Under the pieces are notes generated by a model. The model was not told where the DNA came from. It made no database searches and worked only from the letters and a program-made list of their open reading frames with translations. Of a DNA stretch of 64,000 bases, positions 10,954 to 24,010 are shown piece by piece. A program made the position numbers and the translations under genes. The DNA is taken from NCBI GenBank assembly GCA_047495785.1, contig JBLDXI010000013.1, forward strand, positions 4,278,001-4,342,000, given 5' to 3'. How positions within the stretch are numbered: position 1 is the stretch's first letter; each line of letters begins with the position of its first letter. Origin of the DNA: Lepidodermella squamata (taxonomy: Eukaryota; Gastrotricha).

Positions 10954-13900
10954 TCAGTCGTCGACCACGGTTATTGCTTGGTCCTCGGGTGACTCTTCAC
11001 TCGTTCCGACGCTGGACGTATCCGCGCCGACCAACGCCTGACTCGCGTTCATCGCCGCCATGTGCTGCGAGGCGCAACTCGCCGCGGCCTGGCTCGCCCC
11101 GGCCGGCTGCCAAATCACCTTGTGAACGCGTTTCAAATGGCGTTTCAAGTTTTTCAACATCGTGAACGAATCGCCGCAGAGTTCGCACACGGATTGAGCG
11201 ATATTCACGTCGTGCTCCGAGCTTAGATGATGGAGCAGCTGCTTGTAATTTACCAGCTTGGAATCGCAGAGAGGGCACCAAAATTCAGCAGATTCCAGCT
11301 AAAAAAAAGAAAAATATTAATTAAAAATGTAAAAAATGAGGTAACATTTAATGAAATAATTTAGAAAAATTGTAGAATGAGGAGGAAAACTTAGTTACCA
11401 CCGTAACGCGAGGTAATTGTGAGCAATAAATAATAGATTTTCAGGAAATCGCTCAAGTGCTCAAGGTTCGGATTCGATTTGGGATTGGGACCCTTGATCA
11501 TCTCATTTTGCAAATAAAATTGGGCATGGATATTACTTATTATGGATATTCTTCTAATACCGAAAAAATGGATTTCAGTCATAAAATCAGGTAAAATCAG
11601 TTGATAATAATGCGACTACGAATTATTTTTCTTGAATTAAAAAACAAACCGTCCCTAATTTTTGTTCGAATTCGACCACATTTTCAAGGAAACTCCTCAG
11701 GGTATCAAATTCAAATACAACTTTCCAAATTTACGCGACAAATTAGTCGAAAAAACAGAATAATTCTCAAAATTGGCAGGAAAATCAGGAATCACCTTGC
11801 TCAACTCAGTTACAAATTTCAAATTTTGGAGAACATTTTTTTGGCAAAAGCAGATTTTTCACATTTAAAAAATAAGTTACCCATCGTTACGGTAGTACTG
11901 CAATATATTCTATGAGCGGAAATATAAAAGAAGTACTTACCCCATGGATAGTTCTCGCGTGTTTCTGCAGCGATTGCGCGTTCGCAAATTTGTTTTTACA
12001 GATAAAACAGCGCAAAAATTCACTCGGCTCGGCGAGAATCGGCCCAGCCGCCGGCTCCACATCCCCACCGCCCGTCTCATCCGCCTCGCCGTCGCCAATC
12101 ACCGCAACCTGCCTCGACTTGGCCGCTAAGCACTGCCGCTGGTGGTTCGCCAGCGAGCGAACAGTCGGAAACGACCTCTGGCATACATTGCACGCAAAAG
12201 TCTGCGCGGCCGCTAGATTCGCAATCGAATTCTGCAAAGCCGCTGTAGCCGCTTTTGTCTGAGCTGTACCCGGCACCGGCTGCGATGAATGGTCATCCCG
12301 TTCCAGGTCGTGCTGGTACAAGTGATGCGTCAACTCAGCCGGCCATAGAAACGTGCGATTGCACTCCGTACACAAGCACGTCGAGGAACACGTCGCCGTA
12401 TTCGAGCCATGAACCGACCGGACATGTTCGTCCAACGAACTGGCCGAGTCGAAAACGACAATATCACCCGTTTCTTCCTCGTCTTGTTCGGTGCAAATCG
12501 GGCAGTGATAGTTGCCATCCGGGAAGCTGTGCTCAATCAAATGCAGGGTTAACAAATCCTCAGATTGGCACAACGTATCGCATAACGAGCACTGCAAATT
12601 AACCGGAGTTGGTAGGACAAAGTTGTTGGTTTGTTTCGCCTGGATCGATTTCTGCTGTTGACTTCGCGTTTGAATACTCGAGCTCGGTTTCGGTTGACTT
12701 GACTTCGCCGCTGTTTTTTGGCTATGGTACTTCGAATTGTGCCATTTCAAGTTATCAACCGTGTCAAAAACCGCGTTGCATAGGTTACACCGCCTTGATT
12801 CAGCGTCAACCTCGTAGCAATCCGAACAGCAGTACGCTAAATCGTTCGAATTCGGGAGACGGACAGATCGAGCCGCGGCTAAATCCGGCAGCGGGCAGTC
12901 GCAAACTACGCAACTCATCGCCTCAGGGAAGTGAGCTCGAGCGGCATGGGCGGTTAAATCGGCCGAATCTCGCAGGTATTCGTTACACAAACAGCAGGCG
13001 AAGTACGATCGATTCAAATTCGACGACCCTTTATGGCTGGTTTCGACATGCTTCACGTAGTCACTTAACGACGTGATATTCACGCGGCATAACGGGCATC
13101 GCATTGAGGCGGCTGAGTCGCTGGAAGACCCTGCCCCGTGCTCCTTAACCCGATGTTGGGCTAACAACGGCAGATCGGCCAAGACTTTATCGCATAAATT
13201 GCATGCAAATTTCGAAGATTCAGCCTCATCCAGCTCGTTAGCGAGGGCTGAAACTGGTTCGGCGCCATTTTCCGGCGCGGCATTTGCCCGAACTGCATTC
13301 ATTAGATGCTCCTCGAACGTATGCATTTCCAACGCGTATTGCGACTCGAAGGTAGCCGAGCACTGCTGGCATTGAATCAAGCCGCTGTTGGCAAGTTTCG
13401 TCCCGGTTATAACTGGTTTGACGACGGGTTGTTTCCGCGCCGCATTTCCTCCACCAGCGACTAGTTTAGCACTGACAACATTTGAGGTGGATTTCAATAG
13501 GTCTTCCGGGTGTTTTTCAACCATATGCTTCTCTAAATCGATCGCAACTGCGAATGAATCGTAGCAGAACGAGCACGGGAAAGCGGCTGATGTTGAGCTC
13601 GCCCGGGTATTCACCGGCTGAAGGCCATGCGCGTACAAATTATGCTCGGAAAACACACTCGCCGATCGATACACATCCGGGCAAATGTCGCAAACGTAGT
13701 AAGTCTCCTCCGCGAAGATGAAAGATTTAGTTTGATGGTCAAAGTGGTGGAATTGAATCAAATGCTGCTTCATAGCTAGCCGGCCGCGGAAGGTCCGCGA
13801 ACAAGCTAGGCATTGAATGACAGAATCGCTTTGATAGGCCGTCGGGTGGTGGTGCGGCTTGCTGCCTGGGTTTTGAAGTAAATTCTGAAGAAATTGTTGG

Positions 13901-16900
13901 TTATTTTGCCTCGCCGATTGCTGGCGATGGTCAGTTTCGACGTGTTTCGCTAACACCCGGTCGTTGGTGAAAACTTCGGAGCAGCTGTTACAACGCACCC
14001 ATGAATGGCCGGTAACCATATGGGAGAGGAAATGCTCACGGCCCGAGCAAGAAACCGAACAAATCGGACAGCTTAGAAGAATTTTCGAGGTTCCGTTTGC
14101 AGTAGTAGCAGTAGGTAGGGCAGGTCGCTTATTGCCATTGATTTGACCAGACTTTTGGTTACTCGAGTAATCGATAACACCACCATTGTTGGTTGTCGAG
14201 TTGAGAATAGCCGCGGTTGAGGTTGGTGTTGATTGGGTGGCGGTCGAATTGACAACAACGCGGCAATGCGAGCCGAGGAAATGTTTAGCCAGCGCTTCAC
14301 TTTCCGGCGCCGAGAAACTGCACAGCGAGCAGCGGTAGAAAAATTTCAGGTGCGCCGAAAACATGTGCTGGTGGAATTTCGCCAGATTGGCTGTTGAAAG
14401 TTCGCAGTTTGGGCACACAAATGATGGAAGACCTAGGAAAATTACAGAGAAAAATGCATCAATTTATGAAAATTAACAGATTTTGTCGGGGGTTCTAAAA
14501 CTTCCGAAAATGAAAATTACTGAAAAATTACAAGAAAACTTGAAATCAGATCAATCAATTTGGTGATTTAAAAAATCTGGAAAAATTCAGATATAAGAAA
14601 AAGCAGGGAAAATTACCTAAATATAGCGTCAGTCTTCTTTTTCTCATAGACTTTTATTTTTATGGCGGAATTTCTCACTAAATTTCAACAATTTTGGCAT
14701 GGGAACTCATTAGTTTTACTTAAACTAATATTTTCAGCTTCTTTATTCGGCCTGTAAAGTTTCCGAATTTTTTTGAAAATTTGAAGCTTCAAAATTTGAA
14801 AAATTATTCAATTTAAGGGGAGTTGAATATTCCCCCTTTAAATTCGAAATTTCAGCTATTCTGAAGTTCAACTTATTATAGAATCACATTATTTATATAA
14901 CTTGCCCCTAAAATATAAAAAATTCTGAATTTAGTAATTACCTTGAGTGATAGATGAGTTGTCTAAGGCAGGCTTGTTGTTGCTACTAGAACCAACAACA
15001 ACCGGTCCACTGCTAGTCGACCCGGGCGTTTCGGTATTCCTCACCGAAGAAAGACCCGGTTGAAGCTGTTGCTGCTGCTGCTGCTGAACAGCCGCCAGCA
15101 AGCTCTCTTGGCTGAACCGATGATCACACGCTAAATGCATGATCAACATAGGCGCCTGCGAGAACACCTGTTGCTGACCAGCCGGGCACAACGGGCAGCT
15201 GAAAGTCGACGACGAAGAAGAAGCCGCCGAATTGCCGCCTCGAACCGGCGGATCCGGAATGGCGAACGCTTGCGGCTGCTGTTGCTGGTCGAGTTTCGTA
15301 CCCGACCGGGAATGTTGAAGCGGCATCGGCGCATCTTGCTGCACCGGTTGAGCATCCGGGTGCAGCGTGCAGTTCTCCTCGCGTAAATGCCGCCGCAGTT
15401 GGTCGGCTGACGAGAACGCGCTCTGGCAAAACGGGCAGCGCCTCGCGTCATTCTGCGATTCCAGCTTAAGACTCGCAGACGCATCATCGCCAACATCGCC
15501 GAAATACGCCAGTGGGGTTGACATTCTCGCGTCGTACGGCGCGTTCGTAGCTTCGAGGGCGAAATTCGAGTTGGTATGCTCGGCTGAGGACAAAACTGAC
15601 CGCCGGCCCTGCTCGTTCGACGAACTGTCCTCTTTGTGCGAGATTTTCGCCGGTGGTTCGACGCTAGTTTCATCCCTCGCGTCGTAGGACTGCGATCGCT
15701 TAATTGTCGAGTTTGGCAGTTTACTGCCGTTACTTTGAACGGGCGCATTTTTCGTCGGAGTTTGATGCGTAACACGAGAGACGGTGCTTGATAACTGCCG
15801 GTTGTTAGGCGTCTCTGTATTCGCGGATGAAGCATCGAGAATTCCAGGCATGGTATGAGTCCTCGTGTGAGCTTTCAAGTGATCACTCCTGAAAAAAAAT
15901 GAAATAATTTAGACAGAATTTAAACAAATTTCAAAGCCAACATCGACTTTCGACCGCCTCCAGGTAATCGACTTGGATTTTCACCCTGCTTTATGCACGC
16001 TAAATTCCAAAAATTGTAGAGGAAAAAATATTTTTTCCCGAATTTCCTTGCCTTCTAGCTCGGATCTATTGCGTTTCCACGCGCAAAGTTGTTGCTCTGT
16101 AATGCCGAAATGGTTACAAGTAACCGCTAGGCTATGCGTTTCATTAAATTTGAGGATTTCCATTTTCTTCTGTAAAGGCCACGCCCGTCTGGGAATTTTA
16201 GAATCCGCCGATGAATCAGACATTTCATGCAGAATTTTTCTCAACGTAAAAACTCTTCAAATTCGTAGCTATACAGATGAAAATGAGTAAGTGTGGAGCA
16301 GCTGAAACGCGTGCCGTATGACACCGCGGCTGCACGTGGTCAGTTGTCAAATAAAAATACGGAGGCTCAAACTCTGTCTTTTATTTGTTCAATTGTTCGA
16401 TATTCTTGCTCGCATTTTGCACCGTCAACTTTTGACGGAAAAAGCTATGGGGCTCAACTAATAATAATAATTATGAAAATTAAGAATTACATAGCCTTTG
16501 AATCCTGATGAATTTTCAAGTATTTTGCACCTTTTTGTATTACATTATAAATTATACTGAAAAATTGATAATACGAGTGCTAATAGTCTCATTTCGGACA
16601 AAACACGTGTTTTGGGCTGTTTTTCAAGGCAACGATTTTTTCTAAGCTTTTAGCGCCTTAAGATGCGCCTTAAAAAGAGCATATTCTGGGAAATTTCTAC
16701 CTTATATCTAGTAGTTCACTGCGAAAAAACTAATTTTTTATTGCTATCGGCCTTGAGAATAATTAAATAAAAGTCAAAGGTTACATTTTGGGAAACCAAA
16801 TTTTTTGGAATTTTTTGTCTCTAACAAAACCACACTACATTATCCGATTTTTAATCATTCGAAAAGAGGTAAAAAATTATTGAAAAAGAGGGAAATAATA

Positions 16901-17564
16901 AAATAAACTGATAATTCTTCAATGTCGTTTAGCGGCGAAAATTTCCAAAAATTGGCAAAATATCCGAAAATTCGTCAAATAGTCAAAAATTCGTAAGGAA
17001 CTGTAAAAATTGTACAAACCTGTAAAACGAAGCATTGCAATATCTGCAGAAATGCCGCTTCTGCCCCGTGTGGTACATGACATGGCGACTTTTCGACCTC
17101 CGATGTTTAAATTTCCGATGGCAGATATGGCACTCGAACGGGCTGTTGTCAGCACTGTTATTCGCCGAACTATTCCCACCGCCGTTTTTGCCCTTACTAC
17201 CACCGCCAACACTGCTAGCATTATCGTCGTATGGCAGGCCGCCAAGTGGGTCAGCCGTGTCGCCATCCTCACCGGTCATATCTAGCAAACCGGTATCATC
17301 GCCATCGCCGTCGCTCAGCCCGTCGTCGACGTCGTTGTAACTCGCGCCTGAAGTCGGCGTTTCGGTGCTTTTCACGCCTTTCATTTCGACGCTATCGAAA
17401 TCACCGCTGTTTCCCTCCTGCTCTTCGTCGTCTTCACCGCCAACAACGTTGAACTCATCGAGGTGATTTTCGTGGTCGGCGTCGAGAAACCGCGGTTCAA
17501 CAGGCGATGTCGGCATTTTAACCATCAATCTCGGTTTCATCTGCTTCCGCCGAGATGAAGACAT
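10954..17564 (-). CDS. ZNF423/ZNF521 (OAZ)-type multi-C2H2 zinc-finger transcription factor
   Basis: Four coding exons in phase: 17564-17020, 15888-14942, 14432-11941 and 11298-10954 (about 1442 aa, versus about 1300 in the vertebrate proteins). The N-terminus (starts MSSSRRKQMKP) is acidic and Gly/Asp-rich. Fingers follow: FECHICHRKFKHRRSKSRH, then CRYCNASFYR-SDHLKAHTRTH split over the first intron, then about twenty C2H2 units in exon 3. The order of late elements matches ZNF423/521: a CVVC...CCSDC zinc ribbon-like stretch, then LLTLHLIEHSFPDGNYHCP, then CTECNRTFLWPAELTHH. The OAZ family are nuclear DNA-binding adaptors in BMP/SMAD, EBF and Notch signalling. Odd points: several N-terminal fingers of the vertebrate proteins are absent, and about four fingers follow the usual C-terminus, ending in an Ala/Ser-rich tail. 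The start is the first ATG after an in-frame stop region. Confidence 0.88.
15981..16244 (-). CDS. Intronic ORF with CENP-B/pogo-type HTH
   Basis: An 87-codon ORF on the same strand as the zinc-finger gene, inside its first intron. The centre reads as a helix-turn-helix of the CENP-B/pogo/Brinker class: basic start PRRAWPLQKKMEILKF, then AVTCNHFGITEQQLCAWKR, with the typical AxxFGI...W spacing. This class occurs at the N-terminus of pogo/Tigger transposases and in domesticated DNA-binding proteins. A GT donor lies at 15984/15983 just before the stop, in phase 2. That is the same phase as the normal first exon, so the ORF could splice onto the acceptor at 15889 as an alternative first exon. The simpler reading is a pogo transposase fragment left by an insertion. 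Confidence 0.5.
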   Translation of the reverse strand: MRKILHEMSDSSADSKIPRRAWPLQKKMEILKFNETHSLAVTCNHFGITEQQLCAWKRNRSELEGKEIREKIFFPLQFLEFSVHKAG

Positions 17565-18420
17565 GTTGTGTTTTCCGCAATAAAATACAGTGTTTGTTAC
17601 AATAAAACTATCAACATTTTCCTCTCGCTGTAAAAATCTAGACAGGGGACAAAAAACGCGCAGTTAGATAAAGAAATGCACCCTTAAATAAACGATAAGC
17701 AGGGTGTCATAAGGCTGCACCCGGGTCACGTGGTTACAAGTGTCAATTTAGCGACGACAACGCCCAATTCAATCATGCGATGAGTGGAATGGCTTGATAC
17801 TCAACCGCGCGGATTTTCACCGGCAAAATTAGCTGTAAGACATGGCGAAATCACCTGATTGCACTGACAAGTGTCTAAATTAAAGCCATTTGCGCACAAA
17901 AATATCGAAACGGAAAAATAGGAAAAAAATCCGCCTTAATGTAATGAAAGTCACGAATAACGGGCAAAAATTAACCAAAATTAGCCAAATAGACATCGAG
18001 ATGTTTTGAAAAAATTGGGTTACTGTAAATATAGCTGAAATCAAGAAGACAGTAGTTTCCAAATGATCGGAAATTAATTGTTGAGTTCAGAAAAATTATC
18101 ATCGATGTTTAAACAATTTAATATTACAAAAAATTTAGGAACATTAGGGGAAAATGGACATAAAATTTATAAATCTTCCAATAAAATTTTATGTTAAAAA
18201 TCCCTGTTTTAAAAAATTGAAAAATGAAAAAAAATCGAATTTCGAAAATTTTTGCGAAATTACAATGACTTGAGAAAAAAACGCAAAATGATATATTCTA
18301 ACTCAAATATATAGAGGTGTTGAAATTCTCAAGATCATACCCTAAAGATGATAGATCGGCATTTCAAAAATGAACTGATCAGTCAGAAGGCGTTCGTTAT
18401 TCTGAAGGCTTTATACACTA
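17565..18420. other. Upstream AT-rich sequence of the zinc-finger gene
   Basis: No gene seen. Many A/T runs and short ORFs without codon bias. Probably 5' UTR, intron or proximal promoter of the minus-strand zinc-finger gene. Confidence 0.4.
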
Positions 18421-21400
18421 CATAATTTTGCGTTTGCCGATGATGAAGAGAGAGAGACCAGCGAGGTCAGCCGGCGAGGAGGGATTTGAAAGCTTTATGC
18501 AGCGAGCTGCTCCCTAGCGATAAACAGGCGAGCAGCGACGGGAAATTGATTGCGCCAGTTAGAGATGTAATAAAGCAATATTATAATACCTTGTATTATG
18601 CGACATGTGCGTATGTACTATGTGAGAGTGTGTGGGCTGCTGCGGCCGATGCTGAATATAAATGCAATGTGCGAGCGAGCGCACAAGGGGAAACCCGCCG
18701 GCTGCTGGCTCTCACCCCGCCGACGCCCTATGGCGACAGCCTGTGGAGGCCAGCCAACCAACCAACACAACTGTCGGCATGGCCTCGAGGGGGCCGCCGG
18801 CTATCAGCTATCAGCAGCCGCAAACCCGGGAAAGTACACATGTGTTAACATATGCGTGCGTGCCAACGCGCCGTTTCTAGCCGCGGAGCACCGCAAGTCA
18901 CGCTGAGAATTCAGAGGTACCTAACCAAAAACCTGCGCAATTAGCGACGAAAAGGTGTAGGTCGCCCTGAAAAACCGCTGCCGCTGATCGCACGACGTCG
19001 GCGGCTGTGTTGTAGACGACGACGACGATGATGATGAAAAATGCGAATATACAAAATGAAAATGTACATATATGACCCGAGGGGACGTGCGCGCGCGTTT
19101 TACGAGACCACGGCGCCTTATTATTGATCGGCAGAGGCGTCGTAATGGGACCCAAAGCCCATATAAGCCTAGCACGCGAGCGCCTCGAGCCGTCATCGCC
19201 GAGTCAATTTCGACTCGCGGTCTGCTCCTGAGGCCCGCCGGGTTGTTTTCAGCCGCAATAGCTAGCGAGTGAGCCCCCACCACGCACAGACAGGCGCGCG
19301 CACATGATAATAAGCGGCAAGTACATGATTACTGTGTTTTATTATTTTCTACGCTTTTTCCCAGTGGTGCGCTCAGGGACCGACCGACCGAGGCTACACC
19401 GGCCGCCGCCGCCGCCGCTGCAGAACTAGTAGTAGTAGTAGTATAATTGAAACAGGCGGGCAACGGCGCAACCTTTACTGGGAAACTAGGGATGAAGAGG
19501 GGGAAATAATCAATTTTGACAGAGAGTAGGAGGCAGGAGGGGCGCGCATCTTCCCGTGTAGAAGAAAAATCGCGCCGGCTTTTGGCAGATTGCAACTGCT
19601 GCAGGGAGATCCGCAACACCGCATAAGCCCCCGGGAGAGATCGAGATCGAGAGGAGAGAGAGACTGGCTAGAAGTAATTAGGGACGCGAAAATAGGTAGG
19701 GCGAATATATCAGCAGTGTAATAAATCGAATAGATCAAACACATCGCCACCGGCCAAAAACTGAGCAGCGATGATAAAACTGCTGCTAATGCCAGATGAA
19801 ACAGGTAAAAGGGCGCCGCGGATGAGCATCAACTGACTGCTCAACTGACTGTTAATCATCGCGCGGCTGCGTCAATAACAAGCCGCGAGAGAAATGCTGC
19901 GAAAGCCAAAACAACAACACGATACCTACCTAGGTAGGCTTTCGAGAAATCAAGTTCTCTCAAGTGAACATGCCCGTTGAAGCACTGCTTGGGGCTTGGG
20001 TGGAATCCAATAGACGAACAAGACGAAAATTGAATGAAACGGCCGTTTTCAATTTACAAAACTTATCAAATTTACTCAAAAATGAAAAACCGAGTTGAGA
20101 CTAAAAACCGAGCTCTTCAAACTCCGAAAATCGCAAAAATATGTGCAAAAATTAAAAAAAACTGAAAATTAAAAAACAGAAGTAGAAATTTTGCAAAACT
20201 TCACTAAAAAATTAACGAAAAAAGAGAAAATTACAAGTAAGGTGGCTAGCAAACCTTAGCAAATCTCTCCCAATGAATTTCTTAATCCGCATAAAGCAAG
20301 CAGTCGTAATTTATCCGCCACACGTGTTGATTTGAAAAAACATTTGGTATTCAGATTGGTTTCGGAATTAGGGTTCTTAAGTCTGATCGGGTACCAAATT
20401 TTGAACCCGAGGAATATGCATTACTGCCCAAAGCCTCAAATAATTGCCGGAACATGGCAGTTTCCGAATGTTTCTCAATGGGCTAAGCAATTTTGGGTTC
20501 TTATTCTGGCATTCGAAAATGTGATCAATTCGGGGTTAAACGGAATCGAATTTAAGCTGTCTTTAGGGCGATAAGCGTCGACAAAACTTCAAAACAGACG
20601 CAGGCGGGAAATGAAATGTATAAAAAAAATATACAGAAAAATATAATGATCTGGGTCGGAGTTGCAGCGGCAACGTAGCGGAAAAACAGGGCGAGCGAGC
20701 AGGTGAAAAATCAACACAAGCGACATCCGACGCCGCGCGACTCCCTCCTCCTCGGTCAGTGAGCACGCGAGAGTGAGCTTGCGCAAATTCGAGCGACCAT
20801 ATAAACGAAAAATAATAATCATCATCGTCATCGTCGCCACATGTTGTAGCAGAGCAGCAGAAAAAAAAACCGAGGTTATGCAGCGCGACTGGAGCCTGCT
20901 GATACATCATCATCATCATCACCGCCACATTTTTGTGTGTGCTTTTCTCGCGCGCGTCGTCGTCACCACAATCAGGCGCCGAGCGAGAGACACGGCGACA
21001 GAGATACAGTATAATATGGAAAAAGGCGTCGCCGCCCTGTTTGCCGTTTGTGTGCACAGAGACAGTGCGAGATGTGTCACCGAGCGCGCTGGAAAATACA
21101 CGTATAGGTATATCATACTACTACGCGTTCTGGCAGCCACCGGTGCTGCCTGCCTGCCTGTCTGTGCAGTAATGTGATAGAAAAACACGCGCAAACGGGC
21201 TAACCTGACTGACTGTATTAGGCCTAATATTATTAGGACCGACCCGGCTGCGGATGATGGTAATGTTGACGATGATGCTCTCTCTTCATCGACTCATCCC
21301 GCGTGCACCTCTGCGCCGTGTGCTCTCTACGCAGAACGAACCTGCTGCGAAATATACCTACCTATACCTACCTACCCACGAGAGAGAGGCCGACTGGGTA

Positions 21401-22150
21401 CGTGCATACACACGCATATTTAGAGCGGAGCTGCTCTCATTTGCTTACGGCGCTCTCGACGAACCGTCAAAACATAGCTGGCGGCTGGGGCTGGGTCACC
21501 CGGAATTTCTAATGGAGGTGCCCAGGTAGTAGTAGTAGTGGTACTGCGCGCCGAAAAACTGTGGCGTATAATGAACGAGTTAATGCGGCGCAGGGGTAGC
21601 AAAGGCACGCTAACCGGATTCTCATGGCTTCCTTCTTCTGCTCAAATAAAGATGTGGCGACCCGCGCCGCAGCGTCGACTAATATACTGTGCACAGTAAC
21701 AACGCCCGTTTCCTGTTTATTGGTGGCGGAGCGTGTCCAAATACTTACTCGCTATCTGTGCGCGGGACCTGTCACATGTTTCGCACTTTGTATTTGTTGT
21801 CGATGCGGCCCTAGCGCGTCACCATCACCACAACCCCGCCATTATTTCTTCCGGACGAGCACTGTAATATGCTTATTATTCTACTGCAAATGGAACGCCC
21901 TAAGCAGGCTCCGAGACGAGCCGCAGCGATGACGAGACGAGCCCTCTGGGGACGTGAGACGTCAAGGCCACCTCTTTCCATGCAATATTGCCGCCCTGGG
22001 GACACGCCAAGACCGGCAAAATATGACACTCTCTCTGGCATATGACGAGTAAAATGCATCAGCGAGCGATCAACCCTTTTAGAGTTTTGACACAAATTCG
22101 CCTCGGGGTGTCGTTGCTCGCGTAGAGCGAAATTGGCCAGTTTATAAAAC
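18421..22150. promoter_or_regulatory. GC- and CpG-rich, simple-repeat-rich upstream region
   Basis: About 3.7 kb with much higher GC and CpG density than its flanks, and many CG-rich and purine/pyrimidine patches. It contains trinucleotide runs: GCC repeats at about 19402-19420, TAG repeats at about 19427-19442, ATC repeats at about 20903-20926 and AGT repeats near 21528. ORFs occur on both strands but shift frame freely, and I could not connect any to a protein family. Lying upstream of the OAZ-type developmental regulator, it is best read as its promoter/enhancer and possible non-coding first exons. That role is inference. Confidence 0.35.
19402..19442. repeat. GCC and TAG microsatellites
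   Basis: Five or six GCC units followed closely by five TAG units, in the GC-rich upstream region. Confidence 0.7.
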
Positions 22151-22408
22151 AACAACATCTAAATACCAATCAAACCGAAAATTCAGTATACATCACACAC
22201 AAAAAAACAGAACGATTTATTCAATACCAATACCACCGGCAAGTCGTTGGCCTGTTATTGTTGATGATAACAAAAAGAATTAGCTTTAATGAAATTGGTT
22301 TCACTAGCATACGCTTTTCACAATGACCGTCGAGTAAAACAACACACATATCGAGGTCGTTAGGTTTAAATTAGCGCTCATGCAAATAGAAGACACTAGG
22401 TAAAATGC

Positions 22409-23206
22409 TTAAATGTGCAAAGTTCTCTTCCGGCTGTTTGCGCCCGATCCTTGTGAACTGCCACCACTTCGATTGCCGTCTTTCCACTCTTCAAAAAGCT
22501 TGCTACAACTCGTAGCCGATCTGAGAAAGGCAAAATTGTCTACCATAACATAATAAAAGGCCAATAGTCTCACTCAAGCATGGTGTTCTCGGGTTCGACA
22601 AGCCTATGAAGCAGTGCAGTTGAAACACCGTAATTGCCATTTGATCTTTGACTGTAGTCCAATAGCATTGAGCACCGATCTCGAAATGTCTGAATCGATA
22701 TATTTATAAAATAAGTCAATATAGCAACGCGGTAGTTCTTACTTGATATAGGGCTTCAGCGATTTCCTTTGCATCGGGCACCCCAAGATTGATCACCTGC
22801 CTGCCAGTGTGGTAAAAAGTCGGACAAAGAGACACCAGATCGGCCGTCTTGGACCCAGCACCGAGAGATTCACGAACAGTCTTGGAGTACTGTTAGTCAT
22901 GAGATAATAAATGAAACTAACTTGGAAATTAAACCGCTTACGCTTTTCGGAGTGTCGACTTCAATCAACCGCTGACCACTAGAACAGAGCACCTTCACAA
23001 CCCATAATGGGAGTTCTAGCTTGCGGCCAGCAGGAATATCTGGTCCGTCAGACTTGGAGTCAAGGAAGCCTATTGAGCAGTGATGATGACATCAAAGTGA
23101 TTAAAATTATGCAATATATACCCATTTTCTTCAAGGGAACCAAGGTTCTGCATGGAATCAATTGCTCGCTAGCAACAATATCTTGGACGTCGAAGTAATT
23201 ATCCAT
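22409..23206 (-). CDS. GINS3: GINS complex subunit 3 (Psf3)
   Basis: Five short exons join in phase with strong splice sites: 23206-23122, 23069-22942, 22889-22743, 22689-22574 and 22520-22409 (195 aa; human GINS3 is 216 aa). It starts MDNYFDVQDIVASEQ. The diagnostic segment DIPAGRKLELPLWVVK matches the conserved KLELPLW region of the Psf3 B-domain/A-domain border, followed by FYHTGRQVINLG and a C-terminal helix FRDRCSMLLDYSQR. GINS3 works in the nucleus in the Sld5-Psf1-Psf2-Psf3 tetramer, which joins Cdc45 and MCM2-7 in the CMG replicative helicase. The tail is Ser/Gly/Asn-rich and diverged. The second and third joins are phase-checked and well supported, and the last exon (after the GTGAGA donor at 22573) slightly less so. 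No exon exceeds 50 codons, which hides the gene from simple ORF scans. Confidence 0.88.
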
Positions 23207-24010
23207 AGGAAGCGACAGGAAATTGAATAAGTATTGGAAATTAAAACCTTAAAAAGTGATGATAACGGGAAGAGTTAGGGAATAAATGATGGCATCCATA
23301 TTAATGACCTCGTCAAGCACTCTACTGGGATCGTATAGCTTGTTATAGATGTTTCAACACGCCCTGAAGACGCACAAGACATTCAATACTACTTAGGACC
23401 ATAGCTTCAAGTATTTTTATAAAAGTACACACAGGGCTAGTGTGAGCTAACGCTATCAATCTTAAAGGGTATTTATACAGAGGCTTCATGATAAGGAGTA
23501 AATTGAATTACACGAATAAGTATTAGGAAAAATGATACCGAAGACAGATGAGGTTGGCTTCATAATAAATGATTTTTGTCGTGGATACTCAAGTTTTGAA
23601 GGAGGAACAGCTAGAAGTTGCAAGCTGCAATCAAAGGCTGAGCTGAAAGTAAGGAAAAAAGCTGCTATTGCGCTGCTATTGCGTATGACTTTAACTTTAA
23701 AAATAGCACGAATGCGATTAGCTGTGTGCATATTTTCCTATTAGTCAAGCAAGCCTCTACTAAGACTAGAAACAATACACAGGAGGGGCTCAAATTCGAT
23801 GGTACACAGAAGACAGCGAAACTGTGTACTATCGAGACGAGATTGACCCTCTTCTCTCTTCCTTTCAACCAACCTCTCACCAACCAAAGGCGACTCTTTG
23901 ATTCCTCCTAGTATAGTTACTTATTCTAGCCGGCAATAAGATCCATGCCTCATGCATTATCTCATCTCGGAAACATGAAGCAACGTAACACATAACCCAA
24001 AGTCTTATAG

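Noticed and set aside
12255-13721. Several plus-strand ORFs of 80-155 codons opposite the zinc-finger exon
   Set aside because: Shadows of the dense minus-strand C2H2 coding frame, with no motifs of their own.
15124-15835. Minus-strand 230-codon Arg-rich ORF and others over exon 2 of the zinc-finger gene
   Set aside because: Out-of-frame reading of the real exon, which splices in phase on both sides.
20563-21177. Overlapping ORFs up to 164 codons on both strands
   Set aside because: They lie in CG/ATC-rich simple sequence, frames conflict, and there is no recognisable domain.
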